A stretch of DNA of 64,000 bases from an uncultured Lachnospiraceae bacterium (GTDB lineage: Bacteria; Bacillota; Clostridia; Lachnospirales; Lachnospiraceae): NCBI GenBank assembly GCA_910589265.1, contig CAJUTQ010000100.1:36005-100004 (forward strand). The letters are read 5' to 3'. A program made the position numbers and the translations under genes. Position 1 is the first letter of the stretch. Each line of letters begins with the position of its first letter. Below the pieces are notes generated by a model, which saw only the letters and a list, made by a program, of their open reading frames with translations, was not told the DNA's origin and did not search any database. Positions 7,402 through 16,027 of this stretch are shown piece by piece.

Positions 7402-8133
7402 ATGCACATTATAAAGACAAAAGACTATGCACAAATGAGCAAAAAAGCAGCCCATCTCATCTTTGCCCAAGTTTTAATGAAGCCAAACTGTGTACTTGGA
7501 CTTGCCACTGGTTCTACCCCCATTGGAACTTATAAGGAGCTCATCCAATGGTATGAACAAGGGGATCTAGATTTTTCATCGGTTACTACAGCCAATTTAG
7601 ATGAATATAAAGGAATCTCTAGAGAAAATGATCAAAGCTATTTTTATTTTATGAATGAACATCTCTTTTCCCATATTAATATCCATCCTGCCAATACACA
7701 TATTCCCAATGGCATGGAACCAGACAGTGACAAAGCATGCAAGGATTACAATTCTCTCCTCCATTCTATTGGAACTATTGACTTACAGCTTCTAGGTCTT
7801 GGGCATAATGGTCATATTGGATTTAACGAGCCAAAGGATTCCTTTTCCACGAGAACGCATTGTGTCACCTTATCCAATCGGACTATTGAGGCAAATAAAC
7901 GATTTTTTCCATCCATTGATGACGTTCCAAAACAGGCTTATACAATGGGCATTCAAACAATCATGGAGGCAAAAAAGGTGTTAGTCATTGTAAATGGTGA
8001 AGAAAAAGCATCTATTGTAAATCAAGCTTTTTTTGGCCCCATTACCCCTCTTGTCCCTGCTTCTATTTTACAGCTTCATCCTGACTGTACTCTTATTGCA
8101 GATGAGGCGGCTCTCTCCAAAACAAACATATAA
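7402..8133 (+). CDS. nagB: Glucosamine-6-phosphate deaminase
   Basis: 243 residues, full length for the family. It has the phosphate-binding loop LATGSTP (34-40), the catalytic aspartate in NLDEY (65-69) and GLGHNGHIGFNEP (132-144) with the catalytic histidine. It converts glucosamine-6-phosphate to fructose-6-phosphate and ammonia in the cytoplasm. AAAGGAAA precedes the ATG. nagA follows after 12 bp, so the pair channels N-acetylglucosamine-6-phosphate into glycolysis. Two adjacent palindromes upstream suggest repressor control. Confidence 0.95.
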   Translation: MHIIKTKDYAQMSKKAAHLIFAQVLMKPNCVLGLATGSTPIGTYKELIQWYEQGDLDFSSVTTANLDEYKGISRENDQSYFYFMNEHLFSHINIHPANTHIPNGMEPDSDKACKDYNSLLHSIGTIDLQLLGLGHNGHIGFNEPKDSFSTRTHCVTLSNRTIEANKRFFPSIDDVPKQAYTMGIQTIMEAKKVLVIVNGEEKASIVNQAFFGPITPLVPASILQLHPDCTLIADEAALSKTNI

Positions 8134-8145
8134 AGGAGGATAAGA

Positions 8146-9264
8146 ATGATCATACAAAATGCAAAAGTCTTTGATAAACAGGGGGTCTTTGTATCCAAAG
8201 ACATTTATATTGAAAAAGAACGGATAGCTTCTTCCAACCAACAAAGCCAGGATATACTGGATGCTTCTGGATGTCTTGCAGTCCCTGGCTTTATAGATAT
8301 TCATTTTCACGGATGTATGGGATATGATTTCTGTGATGGGACCATGGATGCTATACAAACCTTGGCAGACTATGAACTAAAAAATGGGATCATGGCCATT
8401 TGCCCAGCGACCATGACCTTACCAGAAGATACCTTACTTTCTATTTGCCGCAATGCTGCCTCCTACAAGAATGAACAAGGGGCAGACTTCGTAGGCATCA
8501 ATATGGAAGGTCCCTTTATTGCCCATTCAAAAATGGGAGCACAAAATCCTTCTTTTATACAAGAAACCAATTATGATGTCTATAAAAGGCTCCAAGTAGA
8601 AAGCGGCAATCTAATACGTTTAGTGGATATAGCGCCAGAAAAGACTGGTTCTATGGAATTTATACAAAGGGCAAAAGACGAGGTAGTCATTTCCCTTGCC
8701 CATACAAGCGCTGATTATGAAACAGCTTTGGAAGCCTTTCAAAAGGGAGCTTCCCATGTTACACATTTGTACAATGCTATGATGCCTTATACCCACAGAG
8801 CTCCTGGAGTTATTGGCGCTGCCTGCGACACTCCCCACTGCTATGTGGAACTTATATGTGATGGAATTCACATCCATCCATCCGCTGTACGAACGACCTT
8901 TAAAATGTTTGGCGATGACCGTATTGTTTTTATAAGCGATAGTATGATGGCCACTGGAATGAATGACGGGGAATATTCTTTAGGAGGTCAAAAGGTAAAA
9001 GTAGTAGGAAATCTTGCTACCTTAGAAAACGGCACTATTGCTGGATCCGCCACGAATTTAATGGAATGCTTTCGATTTGCTGTGCAAAAAATGGGAATTC
9101 CTCTGGAAAGTGCAGTGAAATGCGCCACAATGAATCCAGCCAAATCCATTGGTATTTTTGATGAATATGGAAGTATAGAAGAAGGAAAATATGCAAATAT
9201 TCTTTTACTCGATGAACATACTTTGGAAATCAAAACGTTACTTTTTAAAGGAACTATTTTATAA
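8146..9264 (+). CDS. nagA: N-acetylglucosamine-6-phosphate deacetylase
   Basis: 372 residues. Amidohydrolase metal and catalytic residues are visible: HFH (His53/His55), EGPF (Glu121), LAHTSAD (His186), THLYNAM (His207) and the catalytic aspartate in FISDSMMATG (Asp265). It removes acetate from GlcNAc-6-phosphate to supply NagB. A strong AAAGGAGG site sits 12 bp after the nagB stop, so the two are co-transcribed. A bidirectional terminator follows. Confidence 0.95.
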   Translation: MIIQNAKVFDKQGVFVSKDIYIEKERIASSNQQSQDILDASGCLAVPGFIDIHFHGCMGYDFCDGTMDAIQTLADYELKNGIMAICPATMTLPEDTLLSICRNAASYKNEQGADFVGINMEGPFIAHSKMGAQNPSFIQETNYDVYKRLQVESGNLIRLVDIAPEKTGSMEFIQRAKDEVVISLAHTSADYETALEAFQKGASHVTHLYNAMMPYTHRAPGVIGAACDTPHCYVELICDGIHIHPSAVRTTFKMFGDDRIVFISDSMMATGMNDGEYSLGGQKVKVVGNLATLENGTIAGSATNLMECFRFAVQKMGIPLESAVKCATMNPAKSIGIFDEYGSIEEGKYANILLLDEHTLEIKTLLFKGTIL

Positions 9265-9309
9265 AAATATCCCATCAAAGGAAACTTCCTATTATAATTA
9301 ATAATAAAA

Positions 9310-9361
9310 ACAGGATGATGAAAAGAATGATTGCTCACTCTATTACATCATCCTATTTTTT
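9310..9361. terminator. Bidirectional intrinsic terminator between nagA and the acidic membrane protein gene
   Basis: A 9-bp perfect stem AGGATGATG / CATCATCCT (9312-9320 with 9346-9354) and a 25-nt loop are flanked by an A run on the left and a T run on the right. It can stop both the plus-strand nagBA and the minus-strand transcript arriving from 9384. Confidence 0.8.
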
Positions 9362-9383
9362 AGGATTGATGGATATCCTTTTC

Positions 9384-9683
9384 TTATGATTCTTTCACAG
9401 TTTCTTCTTCATCCTCTTCATCTTCAAAAAAATCATCGTCAAATTCGTCCTCAAAGTCATCTTCAAAATCATCTAAATAATCTGGCGTAAAATAACGGTA
9501 TAAGGCATAGACAATAGCCGTTACTGCAGCTATGATTCCAACAATAGATAAAATGCATAACCAGCAATTTTTCTTTTCTTCTTTCTCTTTTTTTCCTAGA
9601 AACTCATTTAATTTTGAGATATTGGAGTTTAATAAATCATTAGATTTTGCCGCATGAAGCATTTCTTCTACTTTATTATACAT
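9384..9683 (-). CDS. Small single-pass membrane protein with a very acidic tail
   Basis: 99 residues from the ATG at 9683 (MYNKVEEML), preceded by AAGGATGGAATGAG; a longer reading to 9725 lacks a good ribosome site. The first 40 residues are charged and helical (KLNEFLGKKEKEEKK). A transmembrane helix spans about 43-63, and the last 30 residues are nearly all Asp and Glu with Phe. No named family is recognised. It is probably monocistronic and convergent with nagBA. Confidence 0.65.
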   Translation of the reverse strand: MYNKVEEMLHAAKSNDLLNSNISKLNEFLGKKEKEEKKNCWLCILSIVGIIAAVTAIVYALYRYFTPDYLDDFEDDFEDEFDDDFFEDEEDEEETVKES

Positions 9684-9788
9684 AATCTCATTCCATCCTT
9701 TCTTTCCCTTCTTAAACAGGTCCAATTAAACTTATTATATCACCATTTTATCTATTTTACTACATCTTTTCTTTCTTTGATAAAATTA

Positions 9789-12137
9789 TTATGTTTTCTT
9801 TAATTTTGCAAAGGTGGCAAACATTTTCTTTATTCCCCCCTGATCAAATTGGACAGTTACTTCATAATCCCTTCCTCCTTTTACAATTTGCATAACGGTT
9901 CCCTGTCCAAATTTCATATGTGATACTCTGTCTCCCTCTCCATAATCTAAGGTTTCTGCCATAGTCAATCCTGTTTTTTTACCCTGGACTACTGCGGCCG
10001 CCTTTTTCCCTGTTCCTATGGAATTTCTTGAAAAAATAGAAGCTGGATTTTCTGCAGATGCAGGCTTACCTGACAGGATGGGTCTTGATGTAATGGCTTG
10101 TTTTTGACGTACACTTGATGGAGCAGAATTTCTGCCCGACTGGGAAAAAATCGTAAGTTCCTCCATGTCTTGCCTAGACATTTTTCTTGAAGGAGGCAGG
10201 TTGTCCAGAAGCTCTCCAGGTATTTCTCTTATAAATCTTGATATAGGGTTATATTGGGTTTCCCCCCTTATCATACGCTGCTTTGCACAAGTGAGAGTGA
10301 GGGCTTTCTTTGCCCTTGTAATGCCTACATAACAAAGACGCCTCTCCTCTTCCATGTCCGTTGGATCATCAGAAACAATTGTCATGTAACTGGGAAAAAT
10401 ACCATCTTCCATTCCAGTGAGATAAACATTGGAAAACTCTAGCCCCTTTGCACTATGTAATGTCATAAGAAGTACTCTGTCGTCCTTTTCCTCTACATTA
10501 TCAATATCTGCCACTAAGGAAATCTCTTCCAAAAATTCTCCTAAAGTGGGGGGCTCCTCTGCATTACTCTCAAAAGCAACAATTTTACTCATAAACTCTT
10601 CAATGTTGCTGATTCTATCTTCTGCATCTTCATCATCAGACATTTCCAATTCCTTTACATAATTTGTTGTTTCAATGATGTCATTCATTAGCTCTTCCAA
10701 TGATAAATAGTCAAGTTTACTTCGAAAGGCCTGTATCATTGTTACAAAAGGTTTTAGTTTCCCTACACTTTTTCCAATGGAAAGGATCTCATCAGCCTCA
10801 CATAAGCTTTCATAAAAGCTTATTCCCTTGCTTAAGGCATATTCTTGTATCCGATTAATTGTTGTTGTTCCAATTCCCCGTTTTGGAACATTAATGATCC
10901 TTTTTACTGCCAAATCATCCTGCCCGTTATGAATGGTTTTTAAATAAGCAAGAAGATCTTTGATCTCCTTTCTTGCATAAAAATTTACACCTCCTACTAC
11001 CCGATAAGGAATACCTGATAATACAAACTGTTCTTCCAACAAACGAGATTGTGCGTTTGTCCGGTATAAAATAGCACAGTCTTTATAATTTATGCCTCCA
11101 GCCTTTGTTTTATGCCTAATATCCTCTACAATATACTCTGCTTCTTCCCCGCCATGGTCAAACTGGCAAAAGTGAATGGGAGCCCCTCTTCCCTCATTGG
11201 TCCAAAGAGCCTTTTCCTTCCTTCCTCTGTTATTTTTTATGACTTCATTTGCCGCATCTAAAATGTTTTGTGTTGAGCGGTAGTTTTGTTCCAATTTGAT
11301 CACTTTTGCATCGGGATAATTGCTTTCAAACTCTAATATATTTCGAATATTGGCTCCTCTAAACTTATAAATAGACTGATCGTCATCACCAACAACACAA
11401 AGATTTTTATCTCTCTTTGCCAAAAGACGAATAAACTCAAACTGGGCTGTGTTTGTATCCTGGTATTCGTCTACCATAATGTAAGAAAAACGGTTTTGAT
11501 AAGACTCCAGCACATCAGGACATTCTAAAAATAATTCCACAGTTTTTATTATTAAATCATCAAAGTCCAATGCATTATTTCCTTTTAATACATTTTGATA
11601 TTCTGTATACACCTTTGCCACTTTTTGAAGTCCAAAATCTCCTTCTGCGTTTAGTGTAAATTCTTTAGGAGAAATCATCTCATCTTTTGCACTGCTAATA
11701 GCAGCTAACAAGTTTCTCTCCTTATAAATTTTCGTATCAATTTCTAGCCTTTTACAAATATCCTTCATGACACTTTTTTGATCGTCCATGTCATAAATGG
11801 TAAAATGGTTGTCAAATCCAATACGCTCAATATATCTTCGCAATATCCGCACACAAGAAGAGTGGAACGTAGAAACCCATATACTTTCTGAGCCAAAGCC
11901 TACCATTTTATCGATTCTCTCCCTCATTTCTCCTGCTGCCTTATTCGTAAAGGTAATTGCCATTATATTCCATGGATTCACTCCTTTTTCTTCTATCATA
12001 TAAGCGATTCTGTGAGTCAGCACTCTTGTCTTTCCCGAACCAGCCCCTGCAAGAATTAATAAAGGACCTTTTAAGTGCAGTACTGCCTCCCTCTGCTCCT
12101 TATTTAATGTATCTTGTATATCCATTCTTCTATCCAT
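9789..12137 (-). CDS. pcrA: UvrD/PcrA-type DNA helicase
   Basis: 782 residues. SF1A helicase motifs: Walker A GAGSGKT (31-37), motif II VDEYQDTN, motif III VVGDDDQSIYKFRGA, motif IV LEQNYRST, and motifs V/VI LMTLHSAKGLEF and LCYVGITRAKK. The C-terminus carries the PcrA/UvrD Tudor-like segment (GDRVSHMKFGQGTV). PcrA is the essential 3'-5' helicase for repair, replication and clearing RecA filaments in Firmicutes. GGAAAGG sits almost against the first ATG; a start 4 codons in is possible. A promoter is at 12163-12191. Confidence 0.95.
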   Translation of the reverse strand: MDRRMDIQDTLNKEQREAVLHLKGPLLILAGAGSGKTRVLTHRIAYMIEEKGVNPWNIMAITFTNKAAGEMRERIDKMVGFGSESIWVSTFHSSCVRILRRYIERIGFDNHFTIYDMDDQKSVMKDICKRLEIDTKIYKERNLLAAISSAKDEMISPKEFTLNAEGDFGLQKVAKVYTEYQNVLKGNNALDFDDLIIKTVELFLECPDVLESYQNRFSYIMVDEYQDTNTAQFEFIRLLAKRDKNLCVVGDDDQSIYKFRGANIRNILEFESNYPDAKVIKLEQNYRSTQNILDAANEVIKNNRGRKEKALWTNEGRGAPIHFCQFDHGGEEAEYIVEDIRHKTKAGGINYKDCAILYRTNAQSRLLEEQFVLSGIPYRVVGGVNFYARKEIKDLLAYLKTIHNGQDDLAVKRIINVPKRGIGTTTINRIQEYALSKGISFYESLCEADEILSIGKSVGKLKPFVTMIQAFRSKLDYLSLEELMNDIIETTNYVKELEMSDDEDAEDRISNIEEFMSKIVAFESNAEEPPTLGEFLEEISLVADIDNVEEKDDRVLLMTLHSAKGLEFSNVYLTGMEDGIFPSYMTIVSDDPTDMEEERRLCYVGITRAKKALTLTCAKQRMIRGETQYNPISRFIREIPGELLDNLPPSRKMSRQDMEELTIFSQSGRNSAPSSVRQKQAITSRPILSGKPASAENPASIFSRNSIGTGKKAAAVVQGKKTGLTMAETLDYGEGDRVSHMKFGQGTVMQIVKGGRDYEVTVQFDQGGIKKMFATFAKLKKT

Positions 12138-12162
12138 GCCTTTCCAACAATATTATTTATCC

Positions 12163-12191
12163 ATTATAGTATATCTTTTTGTTTCTGTCGA
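12163..12191 (-). promoter_or_regulatory. Promoter of pcrA
   Basis: TCGACA (12191-12186), 17 bp, TATAAT (12168-12163) on the minus strand. The predicted leader is about 20 nt. Confidence 0.7.
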
Positions 12192-12206
12192 TCCTATTTT
12201 TATTGC

Positions 12207-12235
12207 TTGTCATATTGTGTGTATTCCTATATAAT
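12207..12235 (+). promoter_or_regulatory. Promoter of the DUF1836 gene
   Basis: TTGTCA (12207-12212), 17 bp, TATAAT (12230-12235). It is divergent from the pcrA promoter with the two -35 boxes 15 bp apart, back to back. Confidence 0.7.
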
Positions 12236-12268
12236 GGAAAGACATTATATAAAAAGGAGTAAGCCCAT

Positions 12269-12856
12269 ATGACCATTGATCCCAATAATTTATTAAACAG
12301 CATATTGAGCAGCTTGGATCGCATTGATTATATTAAATCGGAAGAGCTTCCCAATATTGATTTGTATATGGATCAGCTGACTACATTCATGGAAACCCAT
12401 TTAAAATCAACAAAAAGATATGATTCTGACAAAGTATTAACGAAAACAATGATTAACAATTATGCGAAAAATAACTTGCTTCCTCCTCCAGTGAAAAAGA
12501 AATATTCCAAAGAACACAGTCTTTTGCTTATTTTTATTTATTATTTTAAAGGGGTACTTTCGATTCATGACATACAGACGCTGTTTGAACCTATTACAAA
12601 AAAATATTTTCACAAAAAAGACGCCTTTAACTTACAATCTATTTATGATCAAGTGTTTTGTCTGGAGGGAGAGCAAATTCATTTGCTAAAAGAAGATGTG
12701 CAGGAGAAATTTAAATTGGCCAAGACGACCTTTCAAAATGCGCCAAAAGAGGATCAGGAATTTCTCACCCTGTTTTCTTTTATATGCATTTTAAGTTTTG
12801 ATGTTTATACGAAAAAGTTGTTAATAGAAAAAATTATTGATGGGATGTATACATAA
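12269..12856 (+). CDS. DUF1836 protein, MerR-like putative DNA-binding protein
   Basis: 195 residues. The segment LTKTMINNYAKNNLLPPPVKKKYSKEHSLLLIFIYYFKGVLS is the hallmark of DUF1836; it reads as a MerR-type helix-turn-helix with a wing. No metal-binding or effector domain is recognised. The rest is helical, with a C-terminal EF-like LSFDVYTKKLLIEKIID region. A ribosome site (AAAAGGAG) precedes the ATG. Divergent from pcrA, with back-to-back promoters. The target genes are unknown. Confidence 0.8.
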   Translation: MTIDPNNLLNSILSSLDRIDYIKSEELPNIDLYMDQLTTFMETHLKSTKRYDSDKVLTKTMINNYAKNNLLPPPVKKKYSKEHSLLLIFIYYFKGVLSIHDIQTLFEPITKKYFHKKDAFNLQSIYDQVFCLEGEQIHLLKEDVQEKFKLAKTTFQNAPKEDQEFLTLFSFICILSFDVYTKKLLIEKIIDGMYT

Positions 12857-12859
12857 GAG

Positions 12860-12887
12860 CGTGTCTGAAAATGTATTTTCAGACACG
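12860..12887. repeat. 28-nt near-perfect palindrome after the DUF1836 gene
   Basis: CGTGTCTGAAAAT and its complement ATTTTCAGACACG meet across a GT centre, starting 3 bp after the DUF1836 stop. There is no T run on either side, so it is not a standard intrinsic terminator, although it could still mark the 3' end of the convergent transcripts. Confidence 0.6.
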
Positions 12888-12916
12888 GCGGCTGTATATT
12901 CTTGTCTTTCTTCAGC

Positions 12917-13204
12917 CTAAGGAAAAATTCTGGAAAATACCATGTCGTATCCATCGTTCCCGTAATTTAGAGAACGATTTACCCTACTTATGGTAGCAGT
13001 AGAAGCCCCCGTTTTGTCGGCTATTTCCAAATAAGTTTTATGACTTCTTAACATTTTTGCCACTTCAAATCTTTGAGACAAGGAAAGCAATTCATTCACT
13101 GTACAAACATCTTCAAAAAAAGAGTAGCATTCTTCTTTACTTGTTAAGCTTAAAATTGCTTCAAATAAACAATCCACTGCTTCTGTCTTAATCTTGTTAT
13201 TCAT
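12917..13204 (-). CDS. YerC/YecD-type TrpR-like regulator
   Basis: 95 residues, typical size. The pattern LTSKEECYSFFEDVCTVNELLSLSQRFEVAKML followed by a helix-turn-helix (TYLEIADKTGASTATISRVNRSL) identifies the YerC/YecD branch of the TrpR superfamily. The ligand and regulon are not known for most members; no trp genes are in this window. The AAAGGGG site lies 14 nt from this ATG but only 5 nt from a 3-codon open frame whose TGA overlaps the ATG (13201-13212). Confidence 0.88.
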   Translation of the reverse strand: MNNKIKTEAVDCLFEAILSLTSKEECYSFFEDVCTVNELLSLSQRFEVAKMLRSHKTYLEIADKTGASTATISRVNRSLNYGNDGYDMVFSRIFP

Positions 13205-13212
13205 TTATTCAT
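13201..13212 (-). other. Three-codon upstream reading frame overlapping the YerC-like gene start
   Basis: On the minus strand ATG AAT AAA TGA is preceded by AAAGGGG at 5 nt. Its TGA shares ATGA with the start codon of the regulator gene. The strong ribosome site is well placed for this mini-frame and badly placed for the main gene, which suggests start by re-initiation. Confidence 0.4.
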
Positions 13213-13353
13213 GGAAACCCCTTTCTTAGCTGCTTTTCTTAATACCTTTTTTCAAAGGAAGGAATATCTCTTATATTTTAACACATTAAAGATGTAATAT
13301 CCAGAAGAGAATCGTATTATGAAATTTTTTCATGGGCATTTGTATTCCCTTTT

Positions 13354-14079
13354 TTATAAAGAGCTCTGAAATCTATTTATATACTTTTTCAGTTCATCAT
13401 AGGAGCGGTTCACAATTAATGTTTCTGGAAAATCTACTTCTTGCAAAAGTTTCTTGGCCATTTCATGTTCTCCTACAGACGTGTCTACATGTGCATCGCT
13501 GTTGATTACAATAGGAACCTCATATTTTTTACATTGCTTTAGCAATTTTTCATTATTCTCTTTAGCATTGGGGCGAAAAGAAGTGGGAAGTAAAGAACTG
13601 TTATTTAGCTCTAACAACTTATGACATCTCTTCGCTTCTTTTACAATTGTCTCATAATCTACTGGAAACCGAGAATCGTCTAAATGTCCAATAATATTTA
13701 CATAAGGATTTTCCATGACATGAAGGATAGCCCAAGTATTTCCATTTTTGCTCAAAGGCGCCATACAAGGGGTATGCATACTTGCAATAACAATGTCCAT
13801 AGCTTTTAATTCTTCCTCTGCCAAATCTACCCTTCCAGCTTCATCTAACACATTCAGTTCTACACCAAAAAGAATGTCCACATCATAGGCATTTCTGTCT
13901 AATATACGCATATTTTGAAAATACATCTTATGGCAGCTCCCTGGCATTCTAGGACCATGTTCTGTAATTCCAAGAACTTCCAATCCTTTCTTCTTAGCTG
14001 CTCTAGCCATTTCCCTAATTGTGCTATAAGCATGTCCACTGACAATAGTATGGGTATGCACGTCTAAAACATCTATCAT
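13354..14079 (-). CDS. PHP-domain phosphoesterase, YcdX-like
   Basis: 241 residues, a complete PHP domain. Metal-binding motifs run in order: DVHTHT (6-11), ITEHG, the Glu in FGVELNV, ASMHTPC, IGHLDD and NSDAHV. This matches the YcdX type, which binds three metal ions and hydrolyses phosphate esters; the natural substrate is uncertain. It is not histidinol phosphatase by motif order alone. The gene is monocistronic by spacing (about 150 bp on one side and 175 bp on the other). Confidence 0.85.
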   Translation of the reverse strand: MIDVLDVHTHTIVSGHAYSTIREMARAAKKKGLEVLGITEHGPRMPGSCHKMYFQNMRILDRNAYDVDILFGVELNVLDEAGRVDLAEEELKAMDIVIASMHTPCMAPLSKNGNTWAILHVMENPYVNIIGHLDDSRFPVDYETIVKEAKRCHKLLELNNSSLLPTSFRPNAKENNEKLLKQCKKYEVPIVINSDAHVDTSVGEHEMAKKLLQEVDFPETLIVNRSYDELKKYINRFQSSL

Positions 14080-14207
14080 TATGTTACCTAAGCCTTTCTC
14101 ATATTTTTCATATATGATTTACTATATTTTTCTATAGTATATCATAAAAGAGAAAAGATTTGTAGAAGAAAAAATATATTCCCCTTTTCATACAAATCTA
14201 AAAATGG

Positions 14208-14249
14208 AAAAAAAGTGCATTGTTTTCCAAAAAACACAGCACTCTTTTT
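14208..14249 (-). terminator. Intrinsic terminator of the ABC exporter operon
   Basis: On the minus strand a stem based on AAGAGTGC / GCACTTTT runs into seven Ts, starting just after the stop at 14256. Confidence 0.7.
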
Positions 14250-14255
14250 CTATTC

Positions 14256-16001
14256 TTATACTGCAAATTGACTATTATACAGCTTATAATAAAAACCTTT
14301 TTTCTTAAGAAGTTCCTGATGGGTTCCCTGCTCCATAATACGCCCTTTTTCCATTACTAAAATCACATCTGCTTCTTGTATAGTTGACAGTCGGTGGGCT
14401 ACAATAAAGCTGGTTCTCCCCTCCATCATTTTTGCAAATGCCTTCTGTATACGAATTTCTGTCATTGTGTCAATGGAAGAAGTAGCCTCATCTAAAATTA
14501 ACATAGGAGGGAGGCAGAGCATGACTCGCGCTATGCATAAAAGCTGTTTTTGCCCCTGGGACAGACTTCCCCCCTCTTCTGAAATAACTGTGTCGTATCC
14601 TTCAGGCATTTTTTGAATAAAGGAATGGGCATGGGCCTCTTTTGCTGCCTGAATCATTTCTTCCTTTGTGGCATCTGGTTTTCCATAGGCAATATTCTCG
14701 CCAATAGTCCCTGTTCTTAACCAAGTTTCCTGCAATACCATACCATAGTTTTGCCTTAAGCTTTTCCTTGTTATGTTCCGAATGTCACAGTCATTAACAA
14801 GAATTCTTCCCGAATCCACATCGTAAAACCTCATAAGCAAATTAATAAGGGTGCTTTTTCCGCATCCTGTTGGTCCTACAATAGCAACACGCTGACCTGG
14901 ATTCACATGAAGATTCAAATGCTCAATAAGGGGAGCTTCTTTTTTATAAGAGAAAGATACATCCTTTAAGGAAACTTCTCCATTTGCTTCTTTTAGCTCT
15001 ATGGCCTCTTCCTTATCTGGAATCTGAGGCTTTTCATCAATAAGTTCAAAAACTCTTGCTGCACAAGCCAAGGCATTTTGTAATTCTGTAACAACCCCTG
15101 ATATTTCATTAAAAGGTTTTGTATACTGGTTTGCATAAGTTAAAAAACAGGAAAGCTCTCCTACAGACAGCAAACCTTTTACAACGCTGTAAGCGCCCAC
15201 AACTCCCACACTGGCATAGACAAGACCATTGACAAACCGAGTGGCAGGATTCGTAATAGATGAAAAAAATATGGCCTTTAAACTGCATGTTTTCAAACGC
15301 TGATTCATTTCCTCAAATTTTTCCAATGCTTCCCTCTCATAGTGAAAAGCTTGAACAATCTTTTGATTTCCTAACATCTCGTCAATATGAGCGGTGAGTT
15401 CTCCCCTTGTCTTTGACTGTAATTGGAACATGGTGTAAGTCTTCTTTGCAATAAAGCTTGCAACAAGTAAAGATAGGGGAGTTACCATGACAACGACTAG
15501 GCTGATTCCTACATGAACAGAAAACATAAAGCATAAGGTTCCTAAAATTGTCATACACCCAGTAAACAACTGGGTAAATCCCATAAGCAAACCTTCCGAA
15601 AACTGATCCACATCTCCAATCACCCTGCTAATAATGTCTCCCCCAGGATGGGCATCCACATATTTTAATGGGAGCTCTTCCAAGTGACGAAAGGCCCTTA
15701 TTCGAATGTCTTTTACTACTTGATAGGTAATATGGTTATTTATATGGTTCATCATCCACTGAGCTAACGAAGTTACCAAAATCATCAGAAGAATTTTTTG
15801 AACAATGATCCGAATTCCTTGGAAATCTACCTTTCCCTCTTCCAGAATAAGATCAACTGCCTGCCCAATCAAAATAGGAACATAAAGAGTCAGGGCGACG
15901 GTCAATCCCGCAAGGAAAAGAGACAATACAACCATAAAACGATATTTACCTATAGAACATAAAATTCGATAAAGTGTTGATTTCTTACTTTTCATCCTCA
16001 T
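14256..16001 (-). CDS. ABC exporter half-transporter, canonical ATPase subunit
   Basis: 581 residues from the ATG at 16001, which has GGGAGG at the right distance; an upstream ATG at 16061 would overlap the previous gene. Six transmembrane helices (about 20-300) are followed by an ATPase domain with Walker A GPTGCGKST, Q-loop, signature LSQGQKQ, and Walker B MLILDEATSS with the catalytic Glu. The His-loop AHRLST is present. The partner gene lies 26 bp upstream. Heterodimeric exporters of this kind (BmrCD, LmrCD, TM287/288) move drugs or lipids; the substrate is not known. Confidence 0.92.
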   Translation of the reverse strand: MRMKSKKSTLYRILCSIGKYRFMVVLSLFLAGLTVALTLYVPILIGQAVDLILEEGKVDFQGIRIIVQKILLMILVTSLAQWMMNHINNHITYQVVKDIRIRAFRHLEELPLKYVDAHPGGDIISRVIGDVDQFSEGLLMGFTQLFTGCMTILGTLCFMFSVHVGISLVVVMVTPLSLLVASFIAKKTYTMFQLQSKTRGELTAHIDEMLGNQKIVQAFHYEREALEKFEEMNQRLKTCSLKAIFFSSITNPATRFVNGLVYASVGVVGAYSVVKGLLSVGELSCFLTYANQYTKPFNEISGVVTELQNALACAARVFELIDEKPQIPDKEEAIELKEANGEVSLKDVSFSYKKEAPLIEHLNLHVNPGQRVAIVGPTGCGKSTLINLLMRFYDVDSGRILVNDCDIRNITRKSLRQNYGMVLQETWLRTGTIGENIAYGKPDATKEEMIQAAKEAHAHSFIQKMPEGYDTVISEEGGSLSQGQKQLLCIARVMLCLPPMLILDEATSSIDTMTEIRIQKAFAKMMEGRTSFIVAHRLSTIQEADVILVMEKGRIMEQGTHQELLKKKGFYYKLYNSQFAV

Positions 16002-16027
16002 GATACCTCCCAAATAGTCCCCTTTTC

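Noticed and set aside
9384..9480. Low-complexity repeat in the acidic gene end
   Set aside because: It is the coding sequence of the Asp/Glu tail and not a DNA repeat element.
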